Below are positions 14,446-20,306 of a DNA stretch of 23,078 bases, in pieces (within the stretch, counting starts at the first letter, position 1; every line of letters starts with the position of its first letter). The notes under the pieces were generated by a model. It saw only the letters and a list, made by a program, of their open reading frames with translations, ran no database searches and was not told the origin of the DNA. Where the stretch lies: the IMG/VR virus record IMGVR_UViG_3300042291_000790, positions 1-23,078 of that record; one strand, 5' to 3'. Origin of the DNA: a virus. Position numbers and translations under genes: made by a program.

Positions 14446-14451
14446 TGTCAA
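14446..14451 (-). promoter_or_regulatory. TTGACA element, 14 nt before the probable tail tube gene
   Basis: Minus-strand ATTGACAT overlapping the stop of the previous gene, with 14 nt (A/T-rich, no Shine-Dalgarno) to the ATG at 14431. Confidence 0.45.
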
Positions 14452-14937
14452 TCATTGCTGCGTGGATGCGCAGATAATGGTGAATGCGTACTCAGTAGAG
14501 AGCGTGTCATTCTCACTCGATCCCGGCGTCATGTTGTTGCTGTGCTGTTTCAGCACGTAAACGCCCTGGCCGTTGCTGATTGCGTTGATCTTCTGGCCCA
14601 GCGTGGTCGTGTTCCAGACGCCGAAGAGCAGCGCGGAAATGTTCTCAGCCCGCAGCTCGTGCCTTGGTCGATTGTCTCCGCCTAGAATCAGATTCGCCTC
14701 CTGCCGATCCTCCACCATGTTTACGTTAAGACGGCAGTGCCAGACGGTCCCGGCCTGCGGGATTTCATCGGATTCGGTCACGCGCACGACGATGAACGGT
14801 AGCTTGACCTCATCGTTTTCGCGGTCGTCGCAGAGCGTGAAGCCAGTGAATGCTGATAACGGCAAAAGCTCGTCGTCTAGCACTGTGATCAGGCGCCGCT
14901 GTAGTCGGTCGGAGGGGCAGATTGGGTAGGTGATCAT
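14452..14937 (-). CDS. Probable tail terminator / tail completion protein
   Basis: A 161-aa protein starting at ATG 14935-14937, which overlaps the previous stop as ATGA; a longer frame to 14988 would run into the upstream gene. Sequence begins MITYPICPSDRLQRRLITVL, followed by a strand (VKLPFIVVRVTESDEIP), a further strand (GTVWHCRLNVNMVEDRQ) and an ending EYAFTIICASTQQ. Alternating helix-strand pattern and location before the tube gene fit tail terminators (lambda gpU / HK97 gp10 slot). Not recognised by a specific motif, so moderate confidence. Confidence 0.65.
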   Translation of the reverse strand: MITYPICPSDRLQRRLITVLDDELLPLSAFTGFTLCDDRENDEVKLPFIVVRVTESDEIPQAGTVWHCRLNVNMVEDRQEANLILGGDNRPRHELRAENISALLFGVWNTTTLGQKINAISNGQGVYVLKQHSNNMTPGSSENDTLSTEYAFTIICASTQQ

Positions 14938-15608
14938 TTCTTGAATCCTGTTTTCTTGGCGACTTCGTTCACGTCGTCTCTCATCCATTGAATGAACTGC
15001 CGACGCACTTCGGGAATGGATGAACTAAAAGCGTTTGGTGCGACTAGAAAGGCGCCCAGTCGCTTCACGCTGGCAAAAGCTGTGACCTTGCCGCTTGAAA
15101 CTGGAACCGCCTTAGTGCCGATTGAGCGCCCGTTAAAACGCTTTTGATTTTTAGGCATTCCTTTTTGTGGGACATTAAACGCTTTATAAGCCGGGATAAA
15201 ACCAGCCGCAAGGTAGCCAATGGAACGCACCCGCGCATTAATAAACCGCTCCGTCATAGCGTAAAACTCACCCACAAACGCTGAGGATTTTGGCCCACTA
15301 GATGCGCGCGGGAAATGGTTTCGGCCTTGCTTGCGTAGTCGTGCCGCAATGATGGCAGCGGCCACGGTGTTCGTAAGCTGCGTTTTCTTTTTCTTTTCTC
15401 CTCGACTGATCCGCTTGGCTTGACCGGTCAACTCATTTCGCACTCTTGCGGCTGTTGTAGATTTTTGTTTTAATTTGTTTGCAGCGAATGGCAGCCAAAA
15501 ACGCATTCCTTTATTTACAACAGAAATATCGCTTTTTTTCTTCATTTTGGCATAAGCAGCCATCGCTTTTTCCAAATTATCTGTATCAATCCTAATCTGC
15601 ACGCTCAT
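14934..15608 (-). CDS. Basic minor head-tail or tail-completion protein
   Basis: A 224-aa, strongly basic protein (MSVQIRIDTDNLEKAMAAYA) with a lysine-rich stretch (RISRGEKKKKTQLTNTVAAA) and an aromatic middle (YLAAGFIPAYKAFNVPQ). The gene is more AT-rich from about 15,120 to 15,570 than its neighbours. Its position after the connector and before the terminator matches the lambda gpZ / HK97 gp10-like slot, so a head-tail joining or tail-completion role is likely, but the family is not certain. The ATG 15606-15608 overlaps the previous stop as ATGA, with GGAGG about 15 nt upstream. Similar proteins are known to bind the top of the tail. Confidence 0.6.
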   Translation of the reverse strand: MSVQIRIDTDNLEKAMAAYAKMKKKSDISVVNKGMRFWLPFAANKLKQKSTTAARVRNELTGQAKRISRGEKKKKTQLTNTVAAAIIAARLRKQGRNHFPRASSGPKSSAFVGEFYAMTERFINARVRSIGYLAAGFIPAYKAFNVPQKGMPKNQKRFNGRSIGTKAVPVSSGKVTAFASVKRLGAFLVAPNAFSSSIPEVRRQFIQWMRDDVNEVAKKTGFKK

Positions 15609-15964
15609 GCCGCCGTCGCCTCCATGTTTGGGTCAATCAGCTCCAAGTCGTAGAATGGCCTGATCTGCGTAGTGGTAACGCTGTCGATGCGGTACACAAC
15701 CGCTGTGGCCAGCACTGTTCCCATTTTGATCTCGTCGTTGATCTTTGGCACGGTTGCAAACTGCGCCTTTGTCGCAATCACGCTTACCGTGTCGTCTTTG
15801 ACGATGATCTGAGCCATCAGGTTCCGGCTGTTCTTGCCGGTTGGCTGATACGCCGCAATCTGCACGTTGTTGTGCCAAACGTAAAGTTGCGCGCCGCTGG
15901 CATCCGTCCCAAACTTGGTGCGGATGCGTCCATGAGCGGATGCGATGCGTTGAGCGTAGGTCAT
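15605..15964 (-). CDS. Probable head-tail connector protein
   Basis: A 119-aa protein starting at ATG 15962-15964 (MTYAQRIASAHGRIRTKFGT), with a beta-rich body (VWHNNVQIAAYQPTGKNSRN, then ATAVVYRIDSVTTTQIRPFY) typical of small connectors at the head-tail interface. The start is odd: the 10 nt before it are the T-tract of a terminator hairpin, so no Shine-Dalgarno site is possible in the normal place. A GTG at 16019-16021 in frame would give 19 more residues read through the hairpin, which I consider less likely because those residues (SSWAADRVLSLSAAFYC) look unlike a normal N-terminus. It overlaps the next gene by ATGA. Confidence 0.65.
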   Translation of the reverse strand: MTYAQRIASAHGRIRTKFGTDASGAQLYVWHNNVQIAAYQPTGKNSRNLMAQIIVKDDTVSVIATKAQFATVPKINDEIKMGTVLATAVVYRIDSVTTTQIRPFYDLELIDPNMEATAA

Positions 15965-16006
15965 ACAATAAAAAGCGGCTGACAAGGATAGAACCCTGTC
16001 AGCCGC
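15965..16006 (-). terminator. Intrinsic terminator between head and tail genes
   Basis: The coding strand reads GCGGCTGACA, a 12-nt loop region, then TGTCAGCCGC and TTTTTATTGT. The stem is a perfect 10-bp inverted repeat (15975-15984 with 15997-16006), extended by two G-C pairs across one mismatch, followed by five T. It lies just after the cement-like gene and ends directly at the next ATG. In phages such a site lowers expression of downstream genes relative to capsid genes. Confidence 0.85.
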
Positions 16007-16034
16007 CCACGATGAAAACACCCAGCACCAAAAT

Positions 16035-16445
16035 TTAGGTCAGCAGTCTGACGGAGGCGCTCACCGCGCTCATGTCGCCCGTAGTGCCGGCTGTGGTGAA
16101 TTTGGCGTTCACGTAGCGCGGACAGTTGGCAGGAAGCCGAAATCGGAAGGATGTTTGAGGGATTGCGCTACCTGTGCCAGTCAGCACCGCTGAGATGTTT
16201 AGGCTCGTGGTTGGAGTGACTGCCGATCCACCTTGTAAGAGGATGGTCAGCGTGTCCGCCGAGGCGAGCTGTGTGGCAGTCAACGCAGGAATCAAAACCT
16301 CAAGCTCGTGCTCCTCAGTTAAAAACCCTTTGGAGTTGGTGCCGAGGTCGATGTCGGGAGAAGTGACGTTGCCGTCAGCGGAGGTCAGGAGCCGCGCCTT
16401 GGTAAGGTCCGCATCCTGCGTGTTGCGAGAAAATTCGTTAGCCAT
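16035..16445 (-). CDS. Capsid cement/decoration-like protein
   Basis: A 136-aa protein (MANEFSRNTQDADLTKARLL) with an all-beta look: VTSPDIDLGTNSKG, then ELEVLIPALTATQLASADTL, a long TLTILLQGG strand and a last part with YVNAKFTTAGTTG ending VSASVRLLT. The layout resembles the Bbp16 family of capsid cement proteins of a Bordetella phage, by memory. Its position right after the major capsid gene and before the terminator supports a highly expressed head component. The start ATG 16443-16445 follows a short 19-nt gap after the capsid gene with AAAGAA as a weak upstream site. The family assignment is tentative. Confidence 0.65.
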   Translation of the reverse strand: MANEFSRNTQDADLTKARLLTSADGNVTSPDIDLGTNSKGFLTEEHELEVLIPALTATQLASADTLTILLQGGSAVTPTTSLNISAVLTGTGSAIPQTSFRFRLPANCPRYVNAKFTTAGTTGDMSAVSASVRLLT

Positions 16446-16464
16446 TGTAGTAATTCTTTAGAGA

Positions 16465-17406
16465 TTAAGCGGTAAGAGCTTCATCGTTCGCGATGGAGTC
16501 AGTGATGACGATTGGGATACCGTTGGACTCAAGTGGCAACGGAGCGAAAACTTCGGCGCCGGTGGCGGATTTAGCGCCGAGAGCAGAGAAGGCGGTTGAA
16601 CGGCTGGTCTGGAGCTGAAAGGCCGAGCGGCGGTTCATCAACCAATAGTTTGGACGATAGCCAACCGGGTACTTGCTGAGCAACTCGGCCAGTTTGGCAT
16701 CGGTAACACCCATACCTGAATCAGCGGTGGCGTCTTTGAGGCGGCCCACGCTGTACTTGCTGCCGACTTGCATACCCACCCAAGCGGTCAAGTTTGCAAC
16801 GTGCGCTGGGTACACCGAAGAGGTGCCGACGTTTTCAATGCGCCACTCACCAAGCTCAAAGGTGGTGCTGGAGCCGAACACGAGTTGGACGCCTTGGGTG
16901 TCGGTATTGATGCCGTACACCGAGGAGCCGGTAGCAGCACTGGTGCCGCCAGCATCAACCACGAGGCCGGAGTTAAACGCGGTGTGGATTGCTTGCAGGC
17001 CAGGGAAGCCCTTCGCATCAACGGAGGTTCCGTAGATGACCTGTGAACCAAGCTCGATCATCGCTTGGCGCATGACGCCGATAGATTCGATGTCTTTCCA
17101 CGCTTGTTCGCCGTCCTCGTAGGCGCGAGCGACTGCAACGTCGGCCTGTACAGCACCGCTGAGGATGTAACACTCGATCAACTGGTTCTCGAACTCCGAT
17201 TTGCTCGGGGTCGATCCTTCGTTTGCCGCGCGGAAGCCGACGCCAGGATACGAGACGCGCGAGGCGATCTTGTACGAGGTGCCGCGAATGGTGCGCGCTG
17301 GCATGATCTGCACCTCGGGAGCGTAGGTGAGGGTTTCCTCAATCAGCCCGACGATGGTGTCGGAGCCGTTAAGTTTGGCAATGTCGAGAAGATTGGCTTG
17401 TGGCAT
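16465..17406 (-). CDS. Major capsid protein, HK97-fold
   Basis: A 313-aa protein (MPQANLLDIAKLNGSDTIVG). Residues about 35-60 (IMPARTIRGTSYKIASRVSY, GVGFRAANEG) fit the E-loop/N-arm region of HK97-like coat proteins, and the end (SNGIPIVITDSIANDEAL) is a typical final beta element before a short tail. It has no long N-terminal delta domain, consistent with a separate scaffold made from the upstream gene. It lies between the protease/scaffold gene and a cement-like gene, the standard place. No Shine-Dalgarno site is visible before ATG 17404-17406, which is surprising for the most abundant virion protein. Sub-family is not assigned. Confidence 0.88.
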   Translation of the reverse strand: MPQANLLDIAKLNGSDTIVGLIEETLTYAPEVQIMPARTIRGTSYKIASRVSYPGVGFRAANEGSTPSKSEFENQLIECYILSGAVQADVAVARAYEDGEQAWKDIESIGVMRQAMIELGSQVIYGTSVDAKGFPGLQAIHTAFNSGLVVDAGGTSAATGSSVYGINTDTQGVQLVFGSSTTFELGEWRIENVGTSSVYPAHVANLTAWVGMQVGSKYSVGRLKDATADSGMGVTDAKLAELLSKYPVGYRPNYWLMNRRSAFQLQTSRSTAFSALGAKSATGAEVFAPLPLESNGIPIVITDSIANDEALTA

Positions 17407-17424
17407 GGTCTTGTAAGAAAGTTG

Positions 17425-17835
17425 TTATGAGTTGGCCGAAACGTAAACCGCTTCGGTTGGGAATTTTTCGGTGAACGCACGAACCGCTTTTAAGCGATCA
17501 AGGCCGGTGGCCGTTCCGATAGCTTGGTTTTTGGCTTCGTGGTAGGAGATCGCTGGGACTTTAACCTCTGGCTCGTTGATAGGAGCGGCAAACGCAGCAG
17601 GAGCAGGAGCGGCGGCGGCCAGTCGAGCTTGCAGCTCAATGTCGCTGTTACCAGCTTGCAACGCTTCCACGTAGGCCTTAAGTGCCTCACACTCGGCTAA
17701 CACCTTGGCATTGTCAGCGGCGAATTGCGCAGCCACTTCGTCGAACTTGGCGGTAAACGCGGCGAACTGCTCCGCAATCAGAGCGGAAAAATCAACTTGA
17801 GGTTCTGGCGCAGGCGCCGGTGGGTCAATTGGCAT
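17425..17835 (-). CDS. Internal in-frame scaffold start (Nu3-like)
   Basis: Same frame as the protease gene, from ATG 17833-17835 (codon 168) to the shared stop, giving 136 aa beginning MPIDPPAPAPEPQVDFSALI and containing the whole coiled-coil scaffold region. The ATG is preceded by GAGGAA at good Shine-Dalgarno spacing and by TTGACA exactly 14 nt upstream, the same spacing as five other starts in this window. It falls precisely at the domain boundary after the protease. Internal starts making a separate scaffold are known for lambda C/Nu3. It could still be a coincidence of codon use (the element encodes Ile-Asp-Ser). Confidence 0.6.
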   Translation of the reverse strand: MPIDPPAPAPEPQVDFSALIAEQFAAFTAKFDEVAAQFAADNAKVLAECEALKAYVEALQAGNSDIELQARLAAAAPAPAAFAAPINEPEVKVPAISYHEAKNQAIGTATGLDRLKAVRAFTEKFPTEAVYVSANS

Positions 17836-18336
17836 AACATCTTCCTCACTGTCAATCTCGTCAGCCGAGAACACGCCGTCAGCGTTGGCTGCTGGTGTGT
17901 CTACAAAGTCAGCCGAGTACAAGCCGCGCGGGCGGGTCATGTAGTTGCCACTCTCCTTGTCCAACTCTGGCGCATCCGCTGAAAACATCAAGCTGACGCC
18001 AAAAGTGGACGGGATTTCGTTGATCATCTCCAGTAGCATCTCCTTTCCGCTGTGCGCGTCAAATAGGGTCAGGTCAGCAAGAAGCTTGCCTTTGCTGACT
18101 CGAAAATTCTCGTAATAGCCCACCGTGTCTTGGACGCTAGAGAAGTGATTCAGCTTTGCCTTGACCCGTCCCTTCTCGATTGCCAGTGACTTAAACTTGT
18201 TCAGCGAACGCTTGTCCACAAACACCCCATGACCGAGTGCAGGGCCTTCCTGAATCAAGGAAACACCCATGATGGTATTTCCTGAAACCTTGCCTTGGAA
18301 CGCTGCGAATGTCTGAATCTCTTCTTTGACGAGCAT
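17425..18336 (-). CDS. Prohead protease fused to scaffold
   Basis: A 303-aa protein starting at ATG 18334-18336; a longer frame from 18429 would lie inside the portal gene. Residues 1-150 look like a head maturation protease: SGNTIMGVSLIQEGPALGHG, then RVKAKLNHFS with candidate catalytic His64, and TFGVSLMFSA with candidate Ser115, the order of S78-type prohead proteases. Residues 171-183 are Pro-rich and about 185-228 form a coiled coil (FAAFTAKFDEVAAQFAADNA). The C-terminal tail (about 255-303) may bind the coat protein. ATG 17833-17835 (codon 168) could start a scaffold-only form, as Nu3 within lambda C. A TTGACA element precedes the gene by 14 nt. Confidence 0.82.
   Translation of the reverse strand: MLVKEEIQTFAAFQGKVSGNTIMGVSLIQEGPALGHGVFVDKRSLNKFKSLAIEKGRVKAKLNHFSSVQDTVGYYENFRVSKGKLLADLTLFDAHSGKEMLLEMINEIPSTFGVSLMFSADAPELDKESGNYMTRPRGLYSADFVDTPAANADGVFSADEIDSEEDVMPIDPPAPAPEPQVDFSALIAEQFAAFTAKFDEVAAQFAADNAKVLAECEALKAYVEALQAGNSDIELQARLAAAAPAPAAFAAPINEPEVKVPAISYHEAKNQAIGTATGLDRLKAVRAFTEKFPTEAVYVSANS
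17850..17855 (-). promoter_or_regulatory. TTGACA element, 14 nt before the internal scaffold ATG
   Basis: Minus-strand ATTGACAG inside the protease/scaffold gene, with exactly 14 nt to the ATG at 17835. The spacer also contains GAGGAA. Confidence 0.45.
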
Positions 18337-18350
18337 ACTGGCCGCCCCGA

Positions 18351-18356
18351 TGTCAA
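18351..18356 (-). promoter_or_regulatory. TTGACA element, 14 nt before the protease/scaffold gene
   Basis: Minus-strand ATTGACAT overlapping the TGA stop of the portal gene, 14 nt before the ATG at 18336. The spacer contains GGGGCGG. Confidence 0.45.
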
Positions 18357-20002
18357 TCAGTGCTACCAGCCTCTGCCTCATCCTCGGCAATATCTTCGGC
18401 CTCGTCCTCTGGCGACTCTTCATCCTCAACCTCCTCCGCAGGCGCAGCCGCTGGCGCCGGAATAGCCGGCGCGTTAGGTGCCCGCCGCTCTAGCATGTAG
18501 ATGGCGGTTGGCAGATCCAGCACGCCGCCAGATGCGTCTTGCACCATCTTCGCATCCTCGACAAGCTCCATGGCCTCCGCACGCAGCAAACTGCGGATAA
18601 TGTTGCGATCCTCACCGCGATCCGCCGCAATCTGCGTCTTGCTGATAATCCCGGCCATGGTCTCGTCGATGAGCGCCTTCGATTCGCGCCCGATGTCGGC
18701 GGTGACTTTAGCAGGAAAGCGCCATTCGCCGGCATCAAAGTCCGCGACGGCTGGCAAGTGCCCGAGCTGGATGCCACGAGCGATGACCCGCATGACGATC
18801 GGATACAGAAACTTCTCTTCCAGCGTAAGCTGGGTCATTTCAAACTCACGCGCAGCCTGTGCCGCTTCCATCCTGACTGCTGTGCCCTGTCCCGCCCAGG
18901 AATAAATAAACCCGAACGGAAGCCCGACGGTCAGCCCGGTCGAGCGAACAAGCGTGTCGAGGAACCCGTTAAAGGTCGGCGACGGGCGGTTGAAATCGAC
19001 CGGGTTAAACGACTCGCCTTCTGCGAGGTACTGAATCGCCCCTGGTTCCACCTTCTTCAAGCGATCCGCATCGCTCATGTAGTCGCTGTGCGTCGTGTCG
19101 AGCGAAACGTCCTGGTCTGCGCTGCCGTCTGCGTTGTTGATGACACCGCTGATCGACGAGAGATACTTCACCGATATTTTTTCACATGCGAGGATTTCTT
19201 GCAGGTCCTTAATGTCGGTGATTGCCGCATCAAATGCCGAGAACCCACGATAAGAGTCTAACCGGGTGGGGTCGAACAAGTGCAAGAACTCCTGCGCCGG
19301 CACTTCGAGCGCAGGCATCATGGACTCGCCGGTCAGGCTTCGATTGTAGATCCGGTAACGGATCGGTCTGCCCGTCGAGTCGATGACGACGCCGGAAAAG
19401 TCTTGCTCGCCTCTCTTAAGCGGCTTAAACGGTTTTGCATCTGTCCCGTTGCGATTAGGAATCGAGCCGATGCGGTCAGCCTCGATGGCTTGCAGCCGGA
19501 TCGGACTGATTTTGAGCATCTCGTCGAGCTGGGTCATCGGCACTTCTGACACGATGTAGCCAATGTCCCCGTCGCGCTTCATGGATGTAACGCCCAGCCC
19601 GGCCAGCACCCGGAAGTGATGCCGGCGGGTTAGGTCGCAGCTCGACATCCACCTTTCCACGTAGGCCGTGATTGCCTTGTTGGCTTCCTCGGAGCTTGTG
19701 CGCGGCACGTACTGCAAGCGGCCCACCGAAAAGGTGCGGTACTTGCGCAGGATGCTTTTAACCACACTGCTATTCTCTTCCAGCCACCGAGCCTCCCGGA
19801 TGAGCGTCACCCGGTCGGTATGGTTGCGGCTGGAATCTGGCTGATCAAGTGATTGCCCGCTCGCCCGGCGATTGGTCGATGATTGCGCCCCGACGCGCCA
19901 GTAGCCCGTCCTTTCGCCCGCCTCAAGCTGCGCCTTCGCGCGTTGGCGTTGCAAGGCGGTTGCCGGACTGAAAAACCTGATCGTTTGTTCGATAAAACTC
20001 AT
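18353..20002 (-). CDS. Portal protein, lambda gpB family
   Basis: A 549-aa portal, the dodecameric ring at the head vertex through which DNA is packaged and ejected. The N-terminus MSFIEQTIRFFSPATALQRQ and ARWLEENSSVVKSILRKYRT (71-90) match the usual lambda-type opening, where a helix of this form is followed by a glycine and the first wing domain. Later features are GVTSMKRDGDIGYIVSEVPM, DPTRLDSYRGFSAFDAAITD, and QGTAVRMEAAQAAREFEMTQ, all typical of this family. The last 30 residues are Glu/Asp/Ala-rich and probably disordered. Length is close to lambda gpB. The ATG overlaps the upstream stop. No Shine-Dalgarno site is visible. Confidence 0.93.
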   Translation of the reverse strand: MSFIEQTIRFFSPATALQRQRAKAQLEAGERTGYWRVGAQSSTNRRASGQSLDQPDSSRNHTDRVTLIREARWLEENSSVVKSILRKYRTFSVGRLQYVPRTSSEEANKAITAYVERWMSSCDLTRRHHFRVLAGLGVTSMKRDGDIGYIVSEVPMTQLDEMLKISPIRLQAIEADRIGSIPNRNGTDAKPFKPLKRGEQDFSGVVIDSTGRPIRYRIYNRSLTGESMMPALEVPAQEFLHLFDPTRLDSYRGFSAFDAAITDIKDLQEILACEKISVKYLSSISGVINNADGSADQDVSLDTTHSDYMSDADRLKKVEPGAIQYLAEGESFNPVDFNRPSPTFNGFLDTLVRSTGLTVGLPFGFIYSWAGQGTAVRMEAAQAAREFEMTQLTLEEKFLYPIVMRVIARGIQLGHLPAVADFDAGEWRFPAKVTADIGRESKALIDETMAGIISKTQIAADRGEDRNIIRSLLRAEAMELVEDAKMVQDASGGVLDLPTAIYMLERRAPNAPAIPAPAAAPAEEVEDEESPEDEAEDIAEDEAEAGSTD

Positions 20003-20274
20003 AGCGGAAAGGTTGAAAAGTCAGGTTTGAGGCGGTTGGAGATACCCGGATACTTTACGGGGTCGAGCTGGTGCATTCTGCGCATCACAGCCCGCATCAA
20101 AGTCATGACGGGAATGCCGCCATCCGATCCAGATGCGCGGGTTTCGGACTCACCGCCGCCCGATGTGCTGATAACGATGGTGCCCTGCCCTTCGGTCAGC
20201 GCCGAAAGACACTGATCGTAAAGCGTCTCGCAAAATTGCAGAGAAGCATACCGTAAAATCGAAGGTCCGCCCAT
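19999..20274 (-). CDS. 91-aa hypothetical protein in the gpW position
   Basis: Between the terminase stop and the portal start. The frame is open much further upstream, but the only sensible start is ATG 20272-20274, just after the terminase stop; the longer reading would lie inside the terminase gene. The 91-aa protein begins MGGPSILRYASLQFCETLYD, has a Gly/Ser-rich segment (TSGGGESETRASGSDGG), then a basic helix (VMTLMRAVMRRMHQLDPVKY). It holds the place of head-completion gpW in lambda but does not look like gpW, so it is unnamed. TTGACA lies exactly 14 nt before the ATG, inside a 9-bp inverted repeat. Its stop overlaps the portal ATG. Confidence 0.75.
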   Translation of the reverse strand: MGGPSILRYASLQFCETLYDQCLSALTEGQGTIVISTSGGGESETRASGSDGGIPVMTLMRAVMRRMHQLDPVKYPGISNRLKPDFSTFPL

Positions 20275-20285
20275 AAAGTCACTCT

Positions 20286-20306
20286 GTCTGTCAAGCGTTG
20301 ACAGAC
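20286..20306 (-). promoter_or_regulatory. 9-bp inverted repeat with TTGACA element at the terminase stop
   Basis: GTCTGTCAA and TTGACAGAC separated by three bases form a perfect 9-bp hairpin in the transcript that includes the terminase TGA stop. The TTGACA at 20289-20294 lies 14 nt before the ATG at 20274. The right arm has no T-run after it, so it is not a typical terminator. Confidence 0.5.

Noticed and set aside
18539-19261. A 240-aa plus-strand frame opposite the portal gene
   Set aside because: The portal on the other strand is clearly real, and this frame has arginine/valine-rich shadow composition.
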